Source: Bradyrhizobium sp. CB3481
GTDB lineage: Bacteria; Pseudomonadota; Alphaproteobacteria; Rhizobiales; Xanthobacteraceae
NCBI RefSeq assembly: GCF_029714305.1
Contig: NZ_CP121647.1
Location: 6,840,501 to 6,904,500, forward strand
DNA length: 64,000 nucleotides
Direction: 5' to 3'
Shown piece after piece: positions 15,773-24,366 of this stretch. The notes beneath the pieces were generated by a model. The model was not told the origin of the DNA and made no database searches. It saw only the letters and a program-made list of their open reading frames with translations. The position numbers and the translations under genes were made by a program. How positions within the stretch are numbered: the stretch's first letter is position 1; each line of letters opens with the position of its first letter.

Positions 15773-16597
15773 TCAATTTCCGGCTGCCTGCGCAGCGATA
15801 AAGTCGCTGATAAGGCCGGCGAAGGCCTCCGGCATCTGATCGGGAAGCGGCACCATGCCTCCTGAGAGCTCACGCAGGATGCTGCCTTCGATAGCTCCAG
15901 CCACCTTCGGAGCCACCGGATGAACGTGCGGGTCGCCCGTCGGAGCAATGACCAGCGTGGGGCACCGAATGTGCCCCAGACGGTCTTCCATCCGATAGCG
16001 ATTCACCACCCGGTGGCCTTCCGCCGCCATCTCGCCGGCGCGCAGTGCGTCGATCATGAAGCGCTGCAGCAGATCGACATCGCCTTCCGGATAGAACGGC
16101 TGCCGCCGCGCCCACAGCTCGGCAAGATGAGCGCCATCGCTGCGCGCTTCCACCTCGTCGATGACGCGCATGCCCTCATGCCTGGCGCGGCGCGCCGCAT
16201 CGACGAAGGGACAGGCCGAGAGCACCAGCGCACTCACTCGCGCCGGGTTAGACGCCGCCATCTCGACCGCAATCACCGCGCCGGTGTGATGACCGACGAT
16301 CGCGGCGCGCGACACATCGAGCGCATCGAGCAGTGCGAACGCCCCTTGCGCCCACAATTCGATCGAGGGATCGCCGGCCGGCCGGTCGGAATCGCCAAAG
16401 CCGAGCGTATCCATGGCGATCGCACGGAAATCGCGGCCGAGCAGCGGCAGCACGTCGCGGTATTCGTCCCACGATCGCGGCGTCTGATGCAGCAGAAGAA
16501 CCGGAACGCCGGTTCCCGCGGTCGCGACATGGATGCGCCCAAGAGGCGTCGTAATGAACCGGCGTTCGACGTTGGAACCGGCGCTGGCAGCGCTCAT
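15773..16597 (-). CDS. Alpha/beta-hydrolase-fold protein with altered catalytic triad
   Basis: Protein of 274 residues starting at ATG 16597 behind a GGAG. The fold is clear: LLLHQTPRSWDEY, an AMDTLGFGDSD strand-turn, and the elbow VGHHTGAVIAVE. The nucleophile position of G-x-S-x-G holds His (GHHTG), and the C-terminal catalytic GGH reads GGM, so Ser and His of the triad are both missing. It may be a non-hydrolytic or cofactor-independent member. Divergent from the LivK gene at 16728. Confidence 0.75.
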   Translation of the reverse strand: MSAASAGSNVERRFITTPLGRIHVATAGTGVPVLLLHQTPRSWDEYRDVLPLLGRDFRAIAMDTLGFGDSDRPAGDPSIELWAQGAFALLDALDVSRAAIVGHHTGAVIAVEMAASNPARVSALVLSACPFVDAARRARHEGMRVIDEVEARSDGAHLAELWARRQPFYPEGDVDLLQRFMIDALRAGEMAAEGHRVVNRYRMEDRLGHIRCPTLVIAPTGDPHVHPVAPKVAGAIEGSILRELSGGMVPLPDQMPEAFAGLISDFIAAQAAGN

Positions 16598-16727
16598 TTC
16601 ATAACTCCATCCGGACGCAAGCACCCGGTCCATGTCGGCCTTCGGCGGCATCGATCGTGCTGGTCCGACCTCGATCCGTGCTGACATCTCGCTCAAGTCG
16701 CGGCTGTTTTCAACCAAGGGGAATCCA

Positions 16728-17876
16728 ATGCGCAAGATGTTGAGTTTGACTGCACTCATCGGCGGCCTCATTGCGGCCCAGACCGCACAGGCCGACATCA
16801 CGGTCGGATTCGTGACCTCACTCAGCGGGCCCGGCTCTTCGATCGGCATCCCCTATGGCCGCGGCATCCAGGCCGCCATGGAATACAAGAGCGAGGTCAA
16901 CGGCGAGAAAATCCGGCTGATCCAGCTCGACGACGGCTCCGATCCTTCCGCCGCGACGCGCAACGCGCGCAAGCTGATCGAGGAAGAGAAGGTCGATGTC
17001 CTGATCGGCACCGCGACCGCGCCGTCGACCATCGCGATGATGGCGGTCGCGACCGAACTGAAGGTGCCGATGATCGCGGTCTCGCCGGTCACCGGCCAGC
17101 CGAATCCGGCGGACCAGTGGGGCATTTCTGTTCCGCAGCCCGCCTCACTGCTGGTAAAGGTCGTCGCGGACCGGATGAAGCGCGATGCGATGAAGAACAT
17201 CGGCTATATCGGCTTCTCCGATGCCTGGGGCGACCTCGTCTATAACGGCGCCAAGGCGGTGGAAGCCGAGGACGGCATCAAGGTGCTGACCAACGAGCGC
17301 TACGCGCGCGTCGATACGTCGGTCACGGGCCAGATCCTGAAAGTTCTCGCGGCGCGTCCCGATGCCGTGCTGATCGGCGGATCCGGCACGCAGGGCGCAT
17401 TGCCCTTGCTTGCGCTCGGCGAGCGCGGCTTCAAGGGCAAAACCTACGGCACGGTCGCGCTGGTCAATCCCGATTTCGTCCGCGTCGGCGGCAAGGCGGC
17501 GGAAGGAATTCAGGTCTCGGCCGGCCCGGTCATCGTCGCCGAGCAGCTTCCTGATGACCATTTCGCCAAGAAGCTGGCGCTGGAGTTCCGCGCCGCCTTC
17601 CAGAAGGCCAACAATCTGCCGACCACGGACGGCTTCTCGGCCTATTCCTTCGACGGTTGGCGAATCTTCACCAACGCCGCTGAGCGCGCGCTGAAGACCG
17701 CAAAGCCCGGCACCACCGAATTCCGCAAAGCGCTCCGCGACGAGATCCTCAACACCAAAGAACTCTCGGGCGTGCACGCGGTCTACAACTTCAAGCCCGG
17801 CGCCTATCACGGCGTCGATGAGCGCGCGCTGGTGATCGTCCGCCTGAACAACGGCGCCTGGACCTACCAGCCCTGA
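16728..17876 (+). CDS. LivK-like ABC substrate-binding protein
   Basis: Periplasmic binding protein of 382 residues with signal peptide MRKMLSLTALIGGLIAAQTAQA. ATG 16728 follows AAGGGG; the open frame upstream is discounted. The type I fold starts at DITVGFVTSLSGPGSSIGIPYG, with IQLDDGSDPSAATRNARKL. It is a paralogue of the 9608 protein. First gene of a LivK-LivH-LivMG-LivF operon placed between catabolic operons, so an aromatic acid substrate is more likely than leucine; this is contextual. Confidence 0.88.
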   Translation: MRKMLSLTALIGGLIAAQTAQADITVGFVTSLSGPGSSIGIPYGRGIQAAMEYKSEVNGEKIRLIQLDDGSDPSAATRNARKLIEEEKVDVLIGTATAPSTIAMMAVATELKVPMIAVSPVTGQPNPADQWGISVPQPASLLVKVVADRMKRDAMKNIGYIGFSDAWGDLVYNGAKAVEAEDGIKVLTNERYARVDTSVTGQILKVLAARPDAVLIGGSGTQGALPLLALGERGFKGKTYGTVALVNPDFVRVGGKAAEGIQVSAGPVIVAEQLPDDHFAKKLALEFRAAFQKANNLPTTDGFSAYSFDGWRIFTNAAERALKTAKPGTTEFRKALRDEILNTKELSGVHAVYNFKPGAYHGVDERALVIVRLNNGAWTYQP

Positions 17877-17914
17877 GCGAGCCTCTCGGCTAACACGGAA
17901 GGACGGCCGACGGC

Positions 17915-18958
17915 ATGACGGCAGATATCGCAGCGATCCTTGCGATCGACGGAATAGCAACCGGGGCGGTCTACGCCCTGGTGGCGATCGGCACCGTGCT
18001 GATCTTCACGGTAACGCGGGTGATCTTCATTCCGTTCGGCGACATTGCTGCCTTCACGGCACTGACGCTGGCCGCGCTCGACGCCAGGCAGCTTCCAGGA
18101 ACGGTCGGGCTGGTTGTCGTGCTGGCGTGCATGGCCTGCCTGATGGAAGTCGTCACGCTGTCGCGCGCCGGCGAATTTCGCGCGCTGCCGAAGGCCGTTC
18201 TCGGCTATCTCGTGCTGCCGCTGATCGTCGTCGGCATCGTCTGGCTGACGATGCGCTTCAATCCGCCGATGCCGGCCAGGATCGCGTTGGCGCTGCTCTT
18301 GATCATGCCGATCTCGCCGCTACTCGACCGGATCGTTTTCCGCCCAATTGCGGATGCCTCGGTTCTGCTGCTGCTGACGGTCTCGGTCGCGCTCCATTTC
18401 GCGCTGGTCGGGCTCGGCCTGTTGTTCTTCGGCCCCGAAGGCGTCCGGACCGAGCCGCTGACGTCGATGGGAATGGAAATCGCCGGCGTGCACGTGTCCG
18501 GGCAGACGATGCTGATCCTGATCGCGGCGCTGGTGTTCAGCGGTCTCCTGTTTCTCTTCTTCGACTTCACCCTGCTCGGCAAGGCGCTGCGCGCCACCGC
18601 ATTCAACCGCACCGGAGCCCGCCTGATGGGGATCAGGCCCGCGCGCGCCGGCACCATTGCCTATCTCCTGGGATCGCTGATGGCAGGCGTCTCCGGCATC
18701 CTGATCGCCCCGGTCAACACGATCTTCTATGATTCCGGGTTCCTGCTCGGCCTGAAAGCCTTCGTCGGGGCCATCGTGGGCGGCATGACCAGCTATCCCG
18801 GCGCGGCGCTCGGCGCGTTCGGCGTCGGCATCCTCGAAAGCTTCGCCTCGTTCCAGAGCAGCACTTTGAAGGACGTCATCGTCTTCTCCCTGCTGATCCC
18901 CGTCCTGCTCTGGCGCTCGCTGGCCTCGCAGCATTCCGAAGAGGAAGTCGAGGAATGA
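17915..18958 (+). CDS. LivH-like ABC permease
   Basis: Integral membrane permease of 347 residues with eight or more hydrophobic segments and the family signature region (LKAFVGAIVGGMTSYPGAAL) near the C-terminus. GGAAGGA precedes ATG 17915. The stop overlaps the next gene as ATGA. Forms the heterodimeric channel with the LivM domain of the downstream fusion. Confidence 0.88.
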   Translation: MTADIAAILAIDGIATGAVYALVAIGTVLIFTVTRVIFIPFGDIAAFTALTLAALDARQLPGTVGLVVVLACMACLMEVVTLSRAGEFRALPKAVLGYLVLPLIVVGIVWLTMRFNPPMPARIALALLLIMPISPLLDRIVFRPIADASVLLLLTVSVALHFALVGLGLLFFGPEGVRTEPLTSMGMEIAGVHVSGQTMLILIAALVFSGLLFLFFDFTLLGKALRATAFNRTGARLMGIRPARAGTIAYLLGSLMAGVSGILIAPVNTIFYDSGFLLGLKAFVGAIVGGMTSYPGAALGAFGVGILESFASFQSSTLKDVIVFSLLIPVLLWRSLASQHSEEEVEE

Positions 18959-20724
18959 CGCTGCTCCAGATTCGCCTCATCGTTGCCGCGGCGATCGCCT
19001 GCCTCGTGGCGGCGCCCTTCGTGCTGAACCCGTTCAGCATCACCCTGCTGAACTATATCGGTATCTACGCGCTAGCGGCGATCGGGCTCGCGCTATTGAC
19101 CGGCGTCGGCGGCATCGTGTCGTTCGGGCAGGCAGCTTTCGTCGGCGTCGCGGCCTATTCGACCGCATGGGCCACCGCCCTGAACGGCTATTCGCCCTGG
19201 CTCGGCTTGGTGCTGGCGGTCATCATGACCTGCAGCGTCGCGGCCATCCTGGGGTTCGTAACGCTCCGCCTCGGCGGTCACTTCCTGTCGCTGAGCACGG
19301 TCGCCTGGGGGCTGGCGATCGCGTTCCTGTTCGGCAACATCGATGGCCTCGGTCAGCATAACGGCATTTCGGGCATTCCGCCGATCTCGATCGGCCGGCT
19401 CGCTTTGGTCGAGAGCTGGCAGATCTATTTCCTGATCTGGGCCATCGTCGTCGCGGTTTTGTTGCTCTGCTACAACCTGCTCGATTCCCGCATCGGCCGG
19501 GCGATGCGCGCGCTCCGCGGCGGCAACACCCTGGTCGAAAGCCTCGGGATCAGCGCATTCCAGATCAAGCTGCTGACGTTCGTGATTGCCGCCTTTCTCG
19601 GCGCGCTGTCCGGATGGCTCTATGCCCATCTCGGCCGCTTCGTCAGCCCAGGCCCGTTCGAAGCCGGCATGGGCATCGAATATCTGATGATGGCGATGGT
19701 CGGCGGGGCCGGCAGCATTTTGGGCGGCGTGGTGGGTGCCGCGATAGTCACGCTCTTGAAGAATGCCGTGCAGGACTATCTGCCGCTGATCGCCAAGGGC
19801 GCCTCCGGCCAGCTCGAGATCGTCGCGTTCTCGGCGCTGTTCATCCTGTTCCTGCAGCGCGCGCGGCAGGGCATCGTCCCGTTCCTCGCGGGCTTTCTTC
19901 CCGACATCAAGCAGTCCCGTCCGCAAGTGGCCGATCCGCTGCCGCTCCGCGATCAGCCGAAACCCGGCACGCTCCTCCTGAAAGTGAACGAGGCGCAGCG
20001 GCGCTTCGGCGGCCTTGTCGCCGTCAACAATGTCAGCTTCGATGTGAAATCAGGCGAAATCCTCGGCCTGATCGGGCCGAATGGCGCCGGCAAGACCACG
20101 ATGTTCAACCTGCTCACCGGCGCGCTGCGCACCAACAGCGGCGAGATCGCATTCGCGGGACGGTCGATCACCCGCGACCAGCAATTCCACATCGCCCGCG
20201 CCGGCATCTCCCGCACCTTCCAGCACGTCAAGCTGCGCCCGCGCATGACGCTGCTCGATAACGTCTTGCTTGGCACCTATTCGCGCACCAGGACCGGCCT
20301 GTTCGCCGGCGCGTTCCGTCTGAACCGGAAGGAAGAGGCCAGCGCCCGCTACGAGGCGCTGATGCAGCTCGAACGCGTCGGGCTCGGCGACAAGCCGTTC
20401 GAGCTCGCCGGCAATTTGCCGCTCGGCAATCAGCGCGTGCTCGAAATCGCCCGGGCGCTGGCCGCCGATCCGACGCTGCTCGTTCTCGATGAGCCGGCTG
20501 CCGGCCTGCGCCGGCAGGAAAAGCTCAAGCTCGCTGAACTGCTGCGCTCGCTGCGCGCCGAGCACCTGACCATCCTGCTGGTCGAGCACGACATGGAGTT
20601 CGTGATGTCGCTGGTCGACCGCATCGTCGTACTCGATTTCGGCTCAAAGCTCTGCGAAGGCGAGCCGGCGGCGATCCGCAGCGATGCCCGCGTTCAGGAA
20701 GCCTATCTTGGAGGTGTCGCGTGA
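18955..20724 (+). CDS. Fused LivM permease and LivG ATPase
   Basis: Protein of 589 residues joining two transporter subunits. Residues 1 to about 315 are a LivM permease with many membrane segments and the EAGMGIEYLMMAMVGGAGSI signature. Residues about 335-589 are a LivG ATPase with Walker A GPNGAGKTT, signature region LPLGNQRVLEIARAL, Walker B LLVLDEPAAGL and the VEHDMEFV switch. Such fusions occur in rhizobial Liv-type systems. Overlaps LivH (ATGA) and LivF (GTGA) at its ends. Confidence 0.9.
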   Translation: MTLLQIRLIVAAAIACLVAAPFVLNPFSITLLNYIGIYALAAIGLALLTGVGGIVSFGQAAFVGVAAYSTAWATALNGYSPWLGLVLAVIMTCSVAAILGFVTLRLGGHFLSLSTVAWGLAIAFLFGNIDGLGQHNGISGIPPISIGRLALVESWQIYFLIWAIVVAVLLLCYNLLDSRIGRAMRALRGGNTLVESLGISAFQIKLLTFVIAAFLGALSGWLYAHLGRFVSPGPFEAGMGIEYLMMAMVGGAGSILGGVVGAAIVTLLKNAVQDYLPLIAKGASGQLEIVAFSALFILFLQRARQGIVPFLAGFLPDIKQSRPQVADPLPLRDQPKPGTLLLKVNEAQRRFGGLVAVNNVSFDVKSGEILGLIGPNGAGKTTMFNLLTGALRTNSGEIAFAGRSITRDQQFHIARAGISRTFQHVKLRPRMTLLDNVLLGTYSRTRTGLFAGAFRLNRKEEASARYEALMQLERVGLGDKPFELAGNLPLGNQRVLEIARALAADPTLLVLDEPAAGLRRQEKLKLAELLRSLRAEHLTILLVEHDMEFVMSLVDRIVVLDFGSKLCEGEPAAIRSDARVQEAYLGGVA

Positions 20725-21434
20725 CGCAGATGTTCTCGATCGAGAATGTGTCGGTCGCCTACGGCAAGGTGGAGGCCGTGCGGAACGTCTCGCTGTCCGT
20801 CGAACGGGGGCAGATCGTGACCGTGATCGGCCCGAACGGCGCCGGCAAGACCACGCTGCTGATGGCCGCGATCGGGCTCTTGAAGTCCACCGGACGGATG
20901 ATGTTTCAAGGCGCAGACCTGGCGCGCATCGATGTCGAGGGCCGCGTCGAGCGCGGCCTCTGTCTCGTGCCGGAAAAGCGCGAATTGTTCGCCGACATGT
21001 CGGTCGCCGACAATCTCCTGCTCGGCACCTACAGCCTGCGTGACCGCTCGACGACGCGCCATAGCCTCGACGAAGTATTCGATCGCTTCCCGCGGCTGAA
21101 GGAACGCGCCAGGCAGGCCGCCGGCACGCTGTCGGGCGGCGAACGGCAGATGCTGGCGCTCGGCCGCGCGCTGATGGCCAAACCAAAACTCCTGGTGCTG
21201 GATGAACCCAGCCTTGGGCTTGCGCCACTGATCGTCCGCGAAATCTTCCGCACCATCGCGTCGCTGCGCAGCCTCGGCGTTTCGGTCCTGCTCGTCGAGC
21301 AGAACGCCCGCGCCGCGCTGGAGACCGCCGATTACGGCTATGTGCTGGAAACCGGCGAGATCATCCAGTCCGGGCCGGCGGACACGCTGATCCACGATCC
21401 AAAGCTGATCGCAGCGTATCTCGGCGGCCACTGA
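20721..21434 (+). CDS. LivF-like ABC ATPase
   Basis: ATPase of 237 residues starting at GTG 20721, overlapping the previous stop (GTGA). Walker A GPNGAGKTT, signature LSGGERQMLALGRAL, Walker B LLVLDEPSLGLAP, and VEQNARAAL at the switch. Completes the transporter; a GC-rich hairpin begins two bases after its stop. Confidence 0.9.
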   Translation: MTQMFSIENVSVAYGKVEAVRNVSLSVERGQIVTVIGPNGAGKTTLLMAAIGLLKSTGRMMFQGADLARIDVEGRVERGLCLVPEKRELFADMSVADNLLLGTYSLRDRSTTRHSLDEVFDRFPRLKERARQAAGTLSGGERQMLALGRALMAKPKLLVLDEPSLGLAPLIVREIFRTIASLRSLGVSVLLVEQNARAALETADYGYVLETGEIIQSGPADTLIHDPKLIAAYLGGH

Positions 21435-21435
21435 A

Positions 21436-21509
21436 GCCCGGGCTCGTCCCGGGCATCCACGTCCTTCGCGGGTCGACCAAAGACGTGGATGGCCGGGTCA
21501 AGCCCGGCC
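21436..21509. repeat. Compound palindromic element between convergent genes (terminator-like)
   Basis: Three nested palindromes: GCCCGGG/CCCGGGC (21436-21454), CATCCACGTC/GACGTGGATG (21454-21463 with 21482-21491) and GCCGGG/CCCGGC (21492-21509). It directly follows the livF stop and faces a leftward gene. The sequence type resembles dispersed Bradyrhizobium intergenic repeats and could terminate transcription from both sides. Confidence 0.7.
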
Positions 21510-21542
21510 ATGACGGAGGATGTGGCTGGTATGTCCACGGCA

Positions 21543-22520
21543 TCACACCACCGGTTCGCGCGCGAGACCCATCGCCCGCAGCGCCCTGGCAAAGGCCGCC
21601 AGCCGCTTCTCGCGATAGGCGGCCTGGTCGACGCCTTCATAGTTCATGAACCCCTGCCCGGTCTTCATGCCGATGCGCCCCTCGCGCATGTTGGTCGCAA
21701 TGATGTCGGGCGCGGCGTACCTGACATCGCCGAGCGCCTCGACCAGATAGCGGCTGGCGTGGTGCAGGATATCGCCGCCGCCCCAATCGATGAACTCGAG
21801 CAGGCCGAGCACCGCAAATCGGAAGCCGAAACCGTAAATCACGGCCTTGTCGATATCCTCTGCCGAGGCGACGCCCTCCTCGACCATGCGCGCGGCCTCG
21901 TTCATCGCCAGCGACTGAATGCGCGGAACGATGAATCCCGGCCGTGCTGCGCACACGACGGGCACCTTGCCGATACCTTCGAGCAGCGCCCTCATCCGCG
22001 CGGTAATCTCCGGCGCCGTAAGCCGTCCGGGCGACAGTTCGATCAGCGGCACCAGATAGGCCGGATTGAGCCAGTGCGCATTGAGAAAACGTCCGGGATG
22101 CTCGATCGAACCTGAGAGATCGTCGACCAGTATCGTCGACGTGGTCGAGGCGATGATCGGCCCCTCGCCAGCCAGCCTTGAGGCTTCGGCGAGCGCCGCC
22201 TGCTTCAGCGCGAGAATCTCCGGCATCCCTTCGAAGATCACGTCACAGCGCGGCAGCGCTGATGCCGCTTCCTGCCGGGATACGATCGTGACCCGTTCGG
22301 CAATCGTGGTCACATGCTCCGGTGAGAGCAGGCCAATGCGGGAAAGGATCTCCAGCGTCGATCGGATCTCGGCCCGCGCCTCGGCGGCAAGTGCGTCGAA
22401 AGCCGCCGCATCGCGCTCCTTGAAGTCGACGACGATGACCTGGTGGCCGGCAAATGCGAATACGACCGCAATGCCGCGGCCCATGCGCCCGGCCCCGAGA
22501 CAGCCGATAACCGGTTTCAT
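21543..22520 (-). CDS. 3-hydroxyacyl-CoA dehydrogenase family protein
   Basis: NAD-dependent dehydrogenase of 325 residues. The Rossmann motif is GAGRMGRGIAVVFAFAG, and the catalytic region reads FLNAHWLNPAYLVPLIE, with the expected histidine followed by NPA. The C-terminal dimer domain includes DIDKAVIYGFGFRFAVLG. Overlaps the upstream dehydrogenase gene (ATGA). Last gene of the seven-gene leftward operon starting at 28072. It should oxidise a 3-hydroxyacyl-CoA or a related hydroxy acid; carnitine dehydrogenases are relatives and are a possible alternative. Confidence 0.85.
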   Translation of the reverse strand: MKPVIGCLGAGRMGRGIAVVFAFAGHQVIVVDFKERDAAAFDALAAEARAEIRSTLEILSRIGLLSPEHVTTIAERVTIVSRQEAASALPRCDVIFEGMPEILALKQAALAEASRLAGEGPIIASTTSTILVDDLSGSIEHPGRFLNAHWLNPAYLVPLIELSPGRLTAPEITARMRALLEGIGKVPVVCAARPGFIVPRIQSLAMNEAARMVEEGVASAEDIDKAVIYGFGFRFAVLGLLEFIDWGGGDILHHASRYLVEALGDVRYAAPDIIATNMREGRIGMKTGQGFMNYEGVDQAAYREKRLAAFARALRAMGLAREPVV

Positions 22521-23608
22521 CGAAAACCCTCGGCGAGATGATTTTGCAAGGCTGCCCGGTCGAGCCCGCCAAGGCCGAGCGACGCCAAGGTCCGTCCCTT
22601 CACCGCAAAGTCCTCGCCGGCGATGGCCGAGCCGATCGCGAGGAATGCGTTGACCAGCGGCGTTTGTATGTCCGCAAGGCCTGCGACCGAGGCGAGGAAC
22701 GATAGTCCCAGACGTACATCCTCCAGCATGTAGCGGTGCTTCACGAGGATCAAGCGTTCCGACCAGTCGCCCGATTCCGTGAGTTCGTCATGGGCGTCGC
22801 GCGCATACATCCAGGGCTCGCTGTCCTTCGAATAGTGGTCGGCCAGGGGGAAATGCGGCTTTCCGTAGCCAAGCGCCTCGCGGATGGCGATGCGTTCGGC
22901 ATCGAGCGCGTCCGTCACGCGGCGGATCGCCGGCTGCGTTCCTTCCTTGTGGATGTCCCACTTATCGAAATGCTCGATCGGACCGGCATTCATGGTGATC
23001 AACGGCGGATGGATGATCGGCCCGGCATTCATCAGCGCGGCCGAAAGCGCGTCGCCGCACGGCTCGATGGCGTTCGGAAAAGCGCGTTCGATCACGCCGA
23101 GCGCGTACGTTGCGAGACGCGACGGAAACACACCGGTCGGCAACCGCGCGCCCCTGCCCGAGATACGGACGGCATACGGACCCTGCTTGCGCGCCAGCCA
23201 TGGCAGCGTTCCCGTCTCCGCCGTTGCGATCTCGGCGCGGTTGCCTGCGGCGCGGGCGGCATAGGCAAAGATGTAGGAGCCGAACGTGCCGGGCGGCAGG
23301 AACACGACCTGGCCGTCGCGCAAATGCGGCGCCGCCAGTTCGGCGATGGCCGGTTGCGCAAAGGCCGGTGCCGGACACAGGACAAGGTCGGCCGCCTCAA
23401 TTGCCTCGGCAATGGAAGATGTGATCGCCGCAAGCCTGACCTCACGGCGGCCCAAGCGGTCGATGACCGTGATCGTGCCGCCCGCGACGCGGTGCGCCTC
23501 GACATCTGCCGGATTGCGCCGCCACAGCCGTACTTCGTGACCGGCCAATGTGAGATCGCCCGCCGCTGCGAACGAGCCGTTTCCTCCACCCAACACTGCG
23601 ATCTTCAA
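22517..23608 (-). CDS. NAD(P)-binding octopine/nopaline dehydrogenase-family protein
   Basis: Protein of 363 residues. N-terminal Rossmann motif VLGGGNGSFAAAGDLTLAGHEVRLWRR is followed by an octopine-dehydrogenase C-terminal domain (MNAGPIIHPPLITMNAG). I use TTG 23608, 6 bases after GGAGG. Opine dehydrogenases link amino acids with 2-oxoacids by reductive amination; running in reverse it could release an amino acid. Its place in an aromatic operon, coupled to a hydroxyacyl-CoA dehydrogenase, is unusual and its substrate cannot be read. Confidence 0.8.
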   Translation of the reverse strand: MKIAVLGGGNGSFAAAGDLTLAGHEVRLWRRNPADVEAHRVAGGTITVIDRLGRREVRLAAITSSIAEAIEAADLVLCPAPAFAQPAIAELAAPHLRDGQVVFLPPGTFGSYIFAYAARAAGNRAEIATAETGTLPWLARKQGPYAVRISGRGARLPTGVFPSRLATYALGVIERAFPNAIEPCGDALSAALMNAGPIIHPPLITMNAGPIEHFDKWDIHKEGTQPAIRRVTDALDAERIAIREALGYGKPHFPLADHYSKDSEPWMYARDAHDELTESGDWSERLILVKHRYMLEDVRLGLSFLASVAGLADIQTPLVNAFLAIGSAIAGEDFAVKGRTLASLGLGGLDRAALQNHLAEGFR

Positions 23609-23708
23609 GACTGTCCTCCGCTTTATTGCCGACCGGCTCGAATCAACCCCTCCGCGATGCACAAGCGATGCCGCGCCCAGGCGAGGATCGCTGTGCGCAA
23701 CACCGTCG

Positions 23709-24356
23709 TTAAGCCGGTTCTGTCTTGGCGTTCTTTTCCTGCCACGCCGCCCAGCTCGGCCGATCGATCTGGAACAGGTCGCTGGAGCGCGCATACCAGC
23801 CGCTGCCGTGCATGCGGGCGATCAGGTGCAGCGCCTGCGTATCGATGTGGCAGCGCTCCTTGTCCAGGATCACGGCATCGTCGACATGGGCGCGAACGAT
23901 ACGACCGATCACGGCAGTCTGCCGCGGCCCTGTCACCAGCGACGTCAGCACGCGGCATTCGAACGACACCGGCGATTCCGTAATCCGCGGCGGCCGCACC
24001 GCATCCGAGGCGGCGGCCGTCAAGCCGGCGAGCGCCAGTTCGTCGATATCAGGCGGCGCATCGATGCAGGTGATGTTCATCGCCTCGGCATTGCGCTCGG
24101 CGACGAGATTCACGACGAACTCACCGGTATCGAGAATATTGGCGGCCGTGTCCTTGAAGCGGCCGGTGCCCGCCAGAAGTCCGATTGCGACGGTCGGCGG
24201 CTCATGCCCCATCACGTTGAAGAAGCTGAAAGGCGCGGCATTGATCACGCCACCGGCGGAAAGCGTGGTGACCCAGGCGATGGGGCGCGGCGTCACCGTG
24301 GCGGTGAGGATCTTATAACGGTTCTGCGCCTCCAGTGTCTCCATGTCGAAGATCAT
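23709..24356 (-). CDS. Flavin reductase-like FMN-binding protein
   Basis: Split-barrel protein of 215 residues (DIM6/NTAB, flavin_reduct family). Motifs include TATVTPRPIAWVTTLSAGG and NAAPFSFFNVMGHEPP, with the FVVNL segment. Such proteins supply reduced FMN to two-component monooxygenases or act alone as small flavoenzymes. No partner flavin monooxygenase is in the window. 10 bases after the FAH-family gene. Confidence 0.82.
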   Translation of the reverse strand: MIFDMETLEAQNRYKILTATVTPRPIAWVTTLSAGGVINAAPFSFFNVMGHEPPTVAIGLLAGTGRFKDTAANILDTGEFVVNLVAERNAEAMNITCIDAPPDIDELALAGLTAAASDAVRPPRITESPVSFECRVLTSLVTGPRQTAVIGRIVRAHVDDAVILDKERCHIDTQALHLIARMHGSGWYARSSDLFQIDRPSWAAWQEKNAKTEPA

Positions 24357-24366
24357 GCGAGGCCCC

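Noticed and set aside
15427..15865. Short rightward frames of 77 and 70 codons in the 15.3-15.8 kb gap
   Set aside because: No ribosome sites or motifs, and the region is better explained as promoter DNA with an operator-like site.
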